Assembly (NCBI GenBank): GCA_022661535.1
Contig: JAKULF010000002.1
Location: forward strand, 372,001-436,000
Direction: 5' to 3'
From: Eutypa lata
Lineage: Eukaryota; Ascomycota; Sordariomycetes; Xylariales; Diatrypaceae
DNA: 64,000 nt
Shown here: positions 55,664 through 64,000 of the stretch, piece by piece
How positions within the stretch are numbered: position 1 is the stretch's first letter
Layout of the letters: each line of letters begins with the position of its first letter
Position numbers and translations under genes: made by a program
The notes under the pieces: model-generated
Told to the model about the DNA's origin: nothing
What the model saw: only the letters and a program-made list of their open reading frames with translations
Databases searched by the model: none

Positions 55664-56527
55664 ATGGACGTGAGACAGCAGATCCGTTCCGGGCTCCAGG
55701 GCCAGGGCTTCCCGGCCCCGACACTAAGCTGGATCCAAACCTCCGCCCTATCGAACCGGAACCCGCCGCTCCCCCCACTCCCATCGCTGATAGCAACGGC
55801 GAAAGCCCGCCTCCTAGCCGTGGACCTCACCAACCCGGCCGTGCTGGAGGCGCCTGCTCCCGCGCTCCCGGCCAATCTTGTCAACGTGGGCGCTGCTCCT
55901 GCCCAGATGCGCGAGGCCAGGCTGCCCCACGACGTCCTCGTCCAGGTCCTCGACATCGACAACCTCTCCAAGAGCAAGTGGGAGCAGGTTGAGGAGCTGG
56001 AGGCCATCGCCCGCGGCGAGCAGAAGAGGGGGCGCGAGATCGTCCGCCTCCCTACTGCTGCCGCCAATGGTGAAGATGGCGAGATGGACGACGCTTCTTC
56101 TACTGCTGCTTCTGTCGCTACGCAATCTTTCGTTAATGGGAACAACAACAACAACAACAACAACAATAACAGCAGACCAAACGCAAACGTAGCACCGGGT
56201 AGAACTGGTACTAGTGGTGGTGCTGGTGCAGGTGCTACAGCGAAAAACTCTACCCACAGACTAGTTCTCCAGGATTGCAGGGGCCAGAAGATCCACGGGT
56301 TGGAGCTCCGACGCATCGACAGGATCGGCGTTGGTACCCTGAACATCGGCGAGAAGATGATGCTGAAGAAGGGCGCCGTGGTCGCGCGGGGCGTCGTCCT
56401 CCTCGAGCCTGACACGTGCGTCGTCCTCGGTGGTAAGGTCGAGGCGTGGCAGAAGGTGTGGATTGAGGGACGGCTTGCGCGGTTGAAGGAGGCTGTGGGG
56501 GATGGAAATGCTAATGGCCATGGTTGA
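55664..56527 (+). CDS. RMI1: RMI1, subunit of the Sgs1/BLM-Top3-Rmi1 dissolvasome
   Basis: A single exon of 287 aa. Rmi1 is the OB-fold subunit that stimulates Top3 and helps dissolve double Holliday junctions. The N-terminal helical part (residues 1-120, IRSGLQGQGFPAPTLSW and LPHDVLVQVLDIDNLSKSKW) and the OB core at about 200-280 (HRLVLQDCRGQKIHGLELRR, MLKKGAVVARGVVLLEPDTC, VLGGKVEAW) match the family. Between them a loop of low complexity holds about ten Asn coded by AAC triplets and then Gly/Ala repeats, located where Rmi1 has its insertion loop that gates Top3. The length is in the fungal range. Complete; no intron. Confidence 0.88.
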   Translation: MDVRQQIRSGLQGQGFPAPTLSWIQTSALSNRNPPLPPLPSLIATAKARLLAVDLTNPAVLEAPAPALPANLVNVGAAPAQMREARLPHDVLVQVLDIDNLSKSKWEQVEELEAIARGEQKRGREIVRLPTAAANGEDGEMDDASSTAASVATQSFVNGNNNNNNNNNNSRPNANVAPGRTGTSGGAGAGATAKNSTHRLVLQDCRGQKIHGLELRRIDRIGVGTLNIGEKMMLKKGAVVARGVVLLEPDTCVVLGGKVEAWQKVWIEGRLARLKEAVGDGNANGHG

Positions 56528-59001
56528 GTTGAAGGGATTCTCGCTTAAGTTGTCTACTTCTTTTTGGGGATTGATGGCAGAAAGGTCGAGGACCAGGGGG
56601 GAAAGGGGAAAGGGGAGCCGAAAATGGCATTGTCATGGGCTAGCCATTGTTCTACAATGATTCTAGGAGTTGAGAACGACATGGCTTTCGTCCTGGCGCA
56701 TATAATATGATGAAAATATGTGAGTCTATCATTGACACAGTATAGTAACGATATAACTACTGACAATATTTGTGTAGGTCAATATCAGCGGGGCACCTAG
56801 TACACTATCATCACGGGAAATCGCGCTTGGTCAATTCCACCTTGTACTTAGGTTGAGCGTGAACCGAGATATACTGATGGCATATTTAATCGTCCTCAAT
56901 ACGAATGAATAGTGCTGACGTCCCTACTAGAGTAGAGGGTGAGCACTTTACACTAACTTCTCGTGGCCATGTGCTTAGTATCAGTAACACGGTACACATT
57001 ACATCTACCAGGAGAGGCAGTTATCCGAAGCCATCTATCTTCGCGATGCATGGCAAGACAAAAAGACATTACGTTACCCTGGATTATTGATCACGTCTTG
57101 GTTCTCTCGCTATCTATATACCGCCAAGGCATTTACGAAGCGATGATGAGAGGATTAAGGAATAGTGCAACTATGAAACAGCATTGTCATATCATCGAGA
57201 CACACGTGTGAGAGGGACCGGACCAGCATCCGATTTGCGGAGCCACGACGGAGTCCAATGTTAGCTTCGACTTTTAGTCGAATGTCTTTCAGAATACAGT
57301 TGACTTCCCAGAGCGCACCCAGCGGGAAGGTAAAAAATTAACCTCTCCAATTAGCTTAGGGGTCCTCAACTCAAACCCCCCGATCCCATTCCGTTGACAA
57401 GGTCTCCGTTGGGGGTTTGATATGTCCGGGTCATCATCATGGCAGAGAAACAAAAACAAAACGAAACAAAAAATCTGAAACAGGATTCAAAAGAAGTAGA
57501 CTTAATATGGTATCAGGTTGTGTGAATCAGGTTTTGTAGAGAAACAAGAGCAGCCGCTGCTCTTGAGGGGTGCAGTAAGCGACCAATAGGATATAATGGT
57601 ATTAAATATACTGTTAAGCTCGTGGCACGGATATTATCTACCTCCCAAGTCCTTTAATTCTTTTTTCCTTCCTTTTCTTTCTGGTTTTTTATTTGTTCCT
57701 TTGTTCATCTCTTTTTATTTCCTTTTATTTCTTTTTCTTATAAAAACCTTTATAATTTCAAGAATTTTATCGTTACATTGTAGTAGTCAAGGCATTTAAG
57801 ATAAGCTCCTACACCCTCCTTAAAGATAGTACATCGCTTATACTAGAACTCCGAGGGAAGGTCTGTAGTACCTCTTGACTTACGTACTATAATATAAGTA
57901 AGTATCCAAACTCCGGTATGATCTCTCGTGGCGTTCCGTGCCTAGCTCCTTGGTCTACGTTGGCGGAGGCTTTAGTAACATAGACGCAGAATGGAATTTT
58001 AGCTTTTTATACAGGAGCTGTCAAAATATGTCACGGAGCGAAACGACGCTTCTGTTTCATGTGTAAACTGTCTTTCCTGTAGGGAGATTATATAAGCCCT
58101 TCATATCTTAGATAGCCTGCTCTTCAAGACGTACGTATCGTATCATCTTTGCCGCTGCGAGACCCGTGAGCGTTAGCATGACCGAAGTACACGCTTGTCT
58201 TCATTCCTCGATGAAATTTCGTAAGTATGACTTAACTAACTGCTACCTCTTACGTATCGTTTGCTGGCTTATAGCATACCGTGTTAGGAGGTGCAGGTTG
58301 TCGATGTCAGAGGCTATTCTAGGGGGCACATTAACATCCTGGGCCATGCGACATTCCGCTTTTCTAAACAAATTCGGCAGTCAAGAACACAAGTAGCGGC
58401 GTGCGATTGGCTTCTAAGTAAACCAATGCTACCTTGATCTAGTATAGGTGCCTACACAGGGACGAGAAGAGGAAAGCGCTGTAGTCCCGCCTAACTTTAA
58501 ACCAAGCCGTCGTAACTTTAATTCGCAAATGACAAAGACATGTCTGTCAACTTTAGAACCAGGAGCTTACTTAGGTACCTAGGCAAAGGAGTTGCACGCC
58601 TACATCCAAGACTCCGGAAACTAGACACATATAGGTATCGTAACGCGAGTCCGGGAGCTATAAGTCGGATAACATGTCGGATATGTCTGTCACCTCAGAC
58701 TGGCACGTCCAGCGACTCCGGTCTATTGGGGGGTGCCGGTCACAGTGGAAACTCAATTATTTCTTCCTGGGGTAGAAAAGGAGCTACAGAAAAGCAAGCT
58801 ACCCGGGTTTGGGTAGCCATTAATACCTACTAAGTCATGATGAGAATCCCTGTTGAAGTTTTCCCCTGTTACGTGACTTCTCTTGCGTTAGGTGTTGTCC
58901 ATAAAATAAAATCACTCTGTCATTGTGGGCCTGGCTGACCTCACGGAGAACTGTCTGTCCACGTTCAAACCCACACCATCACCATCGTCGTTGTCGTCAC
59001 A
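56528..59001. other. Intergenic, 2.5 kb, no gene supported
   Basis: Upstream region of the chitinase gene and downstream of RMI1. It holds a near-perfect dyad at 57545-57565 and a C-run/G-run hairpin candidate at about 57374-57421 (CAAACCCCC ... GGGGGTTTG). T-rich tract at 57655-57735. Frames up to 97 codons lack motifs. Confidence 0.5.
57545..57565. repeat. Dyad symmetry, 10-bp arms with 1-nt centre
   Basis: CAAGAGCAGC, a central C, then GCTGCTCTTG: perfect 10-bp arms. Could be a protein-binding palindrome; no gene start lies close. Confidence 0.6.
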
Positions 59002-60662
59002 ATGAGAGGACAAACATTCTGGGCTCTGGTCCTGGCCATACTCAGTGCCTACCTAACTGGCGTCGTCGAGGGCAACAAAACCCGGCCGGCCACGCGGCCC
59101 CAATCTCTGAAGCACCACAGAAATGGCCTCTACTACGCAAACTAGTAACGTAACCGTCACCCCGAGTGGGCTATTTATGTCAAACAAGAAAGAGTGAATC
59201 TAACAGTTTCCTGACAGCGATACCACCTACCAGGCATCACAGCTCCCCGTCGCGGATCTCTCGCACGTCTTCTACGGATTCGCGAGCCTCTCCACGGATG
59301 GAACGGTGTCCTCGAGCAACGCGGCTGTCGATACGGGGGCGCAGCTGGATTTCGCAGCCAACATGTTCTCGGAGGCGTCACAGCGGGGCCGGCAGTTGCT
59401 GCCGTTCAAGCGGCAGATAGGGTTCAACGTCACGAACAGCACGAGCAGCAGCAGCACCATGACCAGCACCACCACCAGCAGTGCCACACCGTCCCCGACG
59501 GCATCTAACAACACCGTGGCCTCGGGGGCCGTGGGGCAGTTGTTCTCCTTCAAGACGCAGCAGCGGAACCTCAAGATCATGCTCTCGATCGGCGGAGGCA
59601 GCGCCGATACAGCCTACACGGCTTGCGCGTCCACCGAAGAGACGCGCAACAACTTCGCCGCCAGCGCCGTCCAGATGACCATGAACTTCGGCATGGACGG
59701 CGTCGACCTCGACTGGGAGTACCCGAGCAACGCTACCGACGCTGCGAACTACGTCTCCCTGTTGCAGACCCTACGGAACGCCTACGACGACTTCTCCTTC
59801 ACCAACAACATACGGTACCGCTTCCTTATCTCTGTGGCTATCTCAGCGAAGTCCAGCAACTATAACCAATTTGACATACCGGGGATGGATCCCTACGTAG
59901 ATGTCTGGTAAGTAGCGTTTTCTCTCTCTCTTCTTTCTCTTTCCTTTGTTATTCAATGGATTAGCAGTAGACTTTATAGTGGTGCTAACAACAAATGAAC
60001 CAAACCACAGGAACCTACTAGCGTACGACTACTCGGGGGCGGCCAGCGCGGTGGCCACGCACCAGTCGAACGTGTTCCCGGGCGGCGCCACCACGTACGC
60101 AGCCTCGAACGTGTTCGCGAGCGACGTCATCACGTACGCCGACACGGACACGGCGCTGCAATTCTACATAGGGCAGGGGATCGCGCCGGCGAAGATCCAG
60201 CTGGGGATACCGATGTACGGGCGGTCGTTCGAGAACACGGCGGGGCTGGGACAGCCGTTCTCCGGGGTCGGGCCGGGCGGGGTGCGCACGGACGGCACCC
60301 AGGGGGCGGGCGTCTGGTACTACAACCAGCTGCCCAAGGCGGGGGCGGACGAGCTGTACGACGACGTCGCGCAGGCGGCCTACAGCTACGACGGCACGGC
60401 GCGCGAGTTCATCACGTACGACGACGTCGCGAGCGTCGAGTACAAGGCGAGCTACCTCAGGCGGCTCGGGCTCGGCGGGGCTTTCTTCTTCGAGGCCCGC
60501 GGCGACCGCACCGGCGACGGCAGCCTCGTCACGACCATGCAGCAGGCCCTGGGCGCCCTCGACAACTCCCGCAATAACCTCGACTACCCCACTAGTCAGT
60601 ACAGCAACATTCGGGATGCGTCGTTGGCTTTGAAGAAGAAAGCTGCCCGCCGTCGTCACTGA
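59002..60662 (+). CDS. Secreted GH18 chitinase with Ser/Thr-rich insertion
   Basis: Exons 59002..59144, 59218..59907 and 60011..60662 give 494 aa. GH18 chitinases cleave beta-1,4-GlcNAc chains by substrate-assisted catalysis. Residues 1-24 form a signal peptide (MRGQTFWALVLAILSAYLTG then VVEG). LPVADLSHVFYGFAS is barrel strand 1-2, LKIMLSIGG the second signature, and DGVDLDWEYP carries the DxxDxDxE motif with catalytic Glu at about residue 215. IPMYGRSF, then GVWYYNQL and GGAFFFEARGD complete the barrel. At about 121-147 a Ser/Thr-rich, probably O-glycosylated segment (NSTSSSSTMTSTTTSSATPS) interrupts the domain before strand 3. No chitin-binding module. C-terminal end basic (KKKAARRRH). Introns are canonical. 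Confidence 0.92.
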
Positions 60663-61365
60663 ACCTTTGCAAAATTGTAGTAGGTAGAGTGAGTAGATTG
60701 TCAGATGGATGGACGGATGGACGGACGGATGAATGGCTACAGAAGTAATGTGAATGGTTGGTTGGTTGGGTTTTTCCAACTCCTGGGAGTGGTTTTTAAA
60801 TAAGTACCAACTTATGCAGTATTGATTTAAACTGCATTCTTTAATTACTTAGGTATGGAATGTCGGCAGGATAATCATACAACTGCTATGAATAATATAT
60901 TTTCTTGTCCCTCTTCTCTGAAATGTTTGTTTTACCAGGGAGGACCTCATATATTTAATTCACATGTGATTCAAGTTAATGCGGTAAAACGTTTCGAAGA
61001 GCTGCATAATTACATATCGCATTATGTAGGTATTGTATTACCAACAGAAAGTCATGACGTCATAAGATGACAGTAGATGCCTAGAGGTTACAAGTTTGTT
61101 AGAGGATTCAACCCCAGGCTGCCGCATTCATCACTTACGTACGTACTTACACTTGTTGGTATTACGATACTTAATAAGGTCCTTTGTCTCATTTTCGTGG
61201 GCCCTCAACTCTTCCATACACATTCCTAACCTTCTTCCACACCATCTTCGACCTCAGCATCCTGGAAATAGAATACCACAATAGTCCACTCTCGACGCTC
61301 TGTCCATTGTCCAACTAACTAGTCAAGAGACCTTTGAGCATCGACAAGCAAGCCAATTCGAAATC
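60663..61365. other. Intergenic, no gene seen
   Basis: Starts with a GGATGGAC-type tetranucleotide microsatellite at about 60703-60734 in the chitinase 3' flank. Nothing else recognised. Confidence 0.5.
60703..60734. repeat. GGAT/GGAC tetranucleotide microsatellite
   Basis: About seven imperfect tandem copies of GGAT and GGAC just after the chitinase stop codon. Confidence 0.7.
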
Positions 61366-61751
61366 ATGATTTCAGCTACAGTTCCCCTCTTTTTCCAGCT
61401 CTGTCTGGCTGCCCTTGTCGCAGCGGCCCCCATCGCCGACGAGACAATGACCGCCACTAAGGCTACGCCTTGGCAATACGGCACCGGTGGTGGCATTATC
61501 GGGTTCATTGTCTTAGTTCTCGACATCATTGTCTTCAGTTCGTTCTCCCCCCAGCCCCCCTGCTTGAATATAGCAATAACTATATGGTGACTAACTATGG
61601 TCGAATAGTCGAGGTTTTGAAATCCAACCGTCCTCCCGTGAACAAGCTGATTTGGTGTCTCGTGGTATTCCTCTTCCCAATTATTGGAATGGCCGTCTAC
61701 TTCATCTTCTCCAACCGAAAGGCACACAATACCTATGAGCCCTTACCGTAA
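61366..61751 (+). CDS. Small PLDc_N-type membrane protein with signal peptide
   Basis: Exons 61366..61537 and 61609..61751 give 104 aa; the 71-nt intron uses GTTCGT and ATAG and joins DIIVF to IEVLKSNR. The first 19 residues are a signal peptide ending in AAA-P. Two helices follow, GGIIGFIVLVLDIIVFIEVL and LIWCLVVFLFPIIGMAVYFI, with the short basic SNR motif. This two-helix pattern with PxxxxxWxxVVxxFPxxGxxxYF is the phospholipase-D-nuclease N-terminal domain seen alone in many small fungal and bacterial membrane proteins. No enzymatic role is implied by this part. Function unknown. Confidence 0.75.
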
Positions 61752-64000
61752 AGCATTAGGAAGTGGGGGTATCCGGCGTGGGGAAGAATACACTGGTATA
61801 AGAATGGAGGTCCCCGCGGCTAAGTTGGAACGCTGGGTTAGACTGCTAGATATGATTGAGACATCATAGACCGAATCACATGTCTTTGGTATCCTCCGGC
61901 ACTATTAAGTGTATTCTATGGGAGGACTAGGGACTCCATCACGGTCATTATACTACAGTGGTCCACTGGTTTTGCTGTGCAATTGGCACCGGGAAACAAA
62001 ATATTACAGACACGAATGCCATTAAAGTTACTATTGAAGTTACGGGTATCGATAAATATGATCATTTACTACAGTGGCCGTGTGTACGCATTTTATATAT
62101 TACGTTATCAAGAGTGAGGAAATTCAATGAGGCCTACCCACAAGTTAACATCAACTGTATATACGCTTCAGAAACAGCAGCCTTCTTTTTCCCCTAATCT
62201 GCATTTGAAAACGCGGGTATAAAAGGCTCTATCATACTTAAAGGTTACTTAAATCCAAGGTTTAAAATAAATTAATTTAATTAATATTATGAAAAATATT
62301 AATTATATTAATATTAATAATTAATATATTAATATTATTAATATAATTAATATATATATTTATTAATAAATTATATATTAAAATAAATATTTTATATATA
62401 AATTATTTATATAATTTTATTAAACTTATAATTTAATTTATAATTTATTATATTAAAGTTATTATTATTATTATATAATTATAATAAATTTAATTTTTAA
62501 TATTTTAATTAAATTTAAAATATTAATATAATAATAAATAAATTAATAAAAAAAATATTATAAAATTTATAATAATAAATTATATATACGAAATAAAAAT
62601 TAAAATATTATATAAAAATAAAGTTTTTATTATTAAATTTATTAATTAATATAAATATAAAATTAAAATATATAAATATATATTTTATATATTAATATTT
62701 TAATTAATTATAATATAATCGTTTATATAATATTAATATTCGAAAAGTTAATATTAATTAATGCGTTAATATTATTAAATTATTTTAAACCTTGCTTAAG
62801 TCCGTAAGAATACGTTTAATATTCCATTTTGCACGTCGAGGTATAGATTTCAGAATGCTCCTGACTATATTCCGAGTTAGGGATGAATCTGGGGCACCCC
62901 TTCAGTAAAGCATATGCTAACATTAATTCGAGACCGAGGTGACTATCATTTAGTGAACAGAATCTGGGTATCCAGACCTAAACTTTAGTCGAATCCCAGG
63001 AGTAAATAGAGGTGTAGTAAGGGACACTATACATTGCAGCACATTGGATCTAAATCATTGCTTCGGCTATGACGGGCAGGAACCGGTTGCTAAAGTACGG
63101 TAAGGTCTGACACTAATTATATGAACCCATATACAACATGCTCAACGTTTCCTTACGCTCGGTTCCAGGAGCTGAGATGTTCACAGAGGCAATGTCGAGG
63201 ATTATGGCTCTAACTGTAACGCTGTCCAACCTACTATAGAACTTCAATGTACATGTGAGGTGACACTAGGATACTCTAGTAGTCTCCGCAATGTGAGCAC
63301 CGAGACCAGCCGGTAGGCAAGAGTGATTACTATTTGGTTATTGATAAGAAGGCCACTGATGTTTAACAGCTCAGTTTAGATCCCACTATCAAGAACGACC
63401 AGGGTTTGTTGCGGTGCTTCGAGAAGTGGAATGAGCATCTATGCTCCAATTTCAACGAATGATGGCCGATTTCTGAGACTAATACTGGATTTGCTCTTAA
63501 AGTTCGTCTAGGGGAAGAAGGTATAGAGATTGATAGTGAAATGTTGTGTATCAGCCTTTGGTCATAAAACACTCTCGTTTTTGAGTCTGCGGAGGGCTTT
63601 CTTCTAATTTGTCTTCTTCCGTCATTCGAAACCCATGACATTGATCCCGCTATCGTTCCGCCAAAAAGCTAGTTCACGTTGAAAATTTACCCCTTTCCTT
63701 CCACAAACAGTTCCTATCACCAAGACCACCGACCTAAGGCGGTAATAACTAGGCGTGATCCTTCGGCTGCATAAGAGTTCTATATTTATACCACCCAATG
63801 GGACGGTTCGGGCTGCATCTGAGCTAATCCCCACTCAAATTTCCCCGGTCCAACCCGGGGCCCCAATGCCAATGTACGGGCCGCAGCGGGTCTTGAGACA
63901 CCTGCCTTCTATCAATACGATATATCCCCACAATCTAATGTTCCTAGATATAACGTTACATTGATCACCTCACTTAGGTCCTAGGCGGGAATAAACAGCT
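61752..64000. other. AT-rich gene-free right end of the window
   Basis: 2.2 kb without a supported gene. It holds an inverted-repeat-bounded, nearly GC-free element at 62247-62801. The last 1.2 kb has more balanced composition and short frames only. It may be a degenerate repeat, but I recognise no transposase or reverse transcriptase motif. Confidence 0.5.
62247..62801. mobile_element. Probable RIP-eroded element, almost pure A+T, with inverted ends
   Basis: The left end ACTTAAATCCAAGGTTTAAA at 62247-62266 (continuing ATAA) and the right end at 62780-62801 are imperfect inverted repeats: CAAGGTTTAAAATAA is shared exactly and ACTTAA is shared with a 2-3 base offset. The 510 bp between them contain only a handful of G or C, many of them in TpA/CpG-like contexts. 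This is more extreme than ordinary intergenic DNA here and fits heavy C-to-T erosion of a small repeat. No clear target duplication is visible. Confidence 0.6.

Noticed and set aside
1..64000. CRISPR array, rRNA or complete autonomous transposon
   Set aside because: No regularly spaced repeats, no rRNA-like sequence and no transposase or reverse transcriptase motif found on either strand.

Overview
The window is nuclear DNA of a filamentous ascomycete (Pezizomycotina). The evidence is many short introns (about 48-100 nt, GTRNGT donors, CTAAC-like branch sites, YAG acceptors), fungal housekeeping genes and secreted plant-biomass or chitin enzymes. Sordariomycetes, perhaps Xylariales, is my guess from sequence style only. 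Exon joins below were made by eye: I required canonical splice sites, an unbroken frame and agreement with family motifs, and I say where one of these fails.

Layout. 0-15 kb is an accessory, metabolic stretch. It holds a left-truncated ankyrin protein, a GH45 endoglucanase, a zinc alcohol dehydrogenase broken by an in-frame TAA, a secreted asparaginase whose first intron lacks an AG acceptor, an intronless aromatic-ring FAD monooxygenase, an atypical AA9 lytic polysaccharide monooxygenase and a class-III aminotransferase. 15-31 kb is mostly housekeeping: glutamine-dependent NAD+ synthetase (23 exons, with a 6-nt and a 2-nt micro-exon), VPS74/GOLPH3, an RPAP1/Rba50-like protein and the HIR-complex subunit Hpc2. 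32-38.5 kb has a Dal5-type MFS transporter divergent from an FMO-type monooxygenase, and a small mitochondrial membrane protein.

39-44 kb is gene-poor. It carries two copies of an unrecognised membrane-protein family. Each copy has one disabling lesion, and a 421-bp inverted-repeat element with a 4-bp target duplication lies between them. 44.5-56.5 kb returns to housekeeping: a HIRIP3-like histone-chaperone candidate, a 52-aa membrane protein whose ATG is its whole first coding exon, AP-1 beta-adaptin, a BolA protein, NIF3, the GARP subunit Vps51 and RMI1. 59-64 kb has a GH18 chitinase with a Ser/Thr insertion, a small PLDc_N-type membrane protein and a roughly 555-bp element that is almost pure A+T.

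How genes relate. Several housekeeping pairs are divergent and share upstream regions (QNS1/VPS74, RBA50/HPC2, the 52-aa gene/APL2, BolA/NIF3, VPS51/RMI1). GH45, AA9 and GH18 are secreted polysaccharide-active enzymes. QNS1 and the asparaginase both concern amide nitrogen but show no sign of co-regulation. I see no CRISPR, rRNA or convincing tRNA. The most unusual signals are the 2-nt exon in the NAD+ synthetase gene and the broken paralogue pair around the small transposon.
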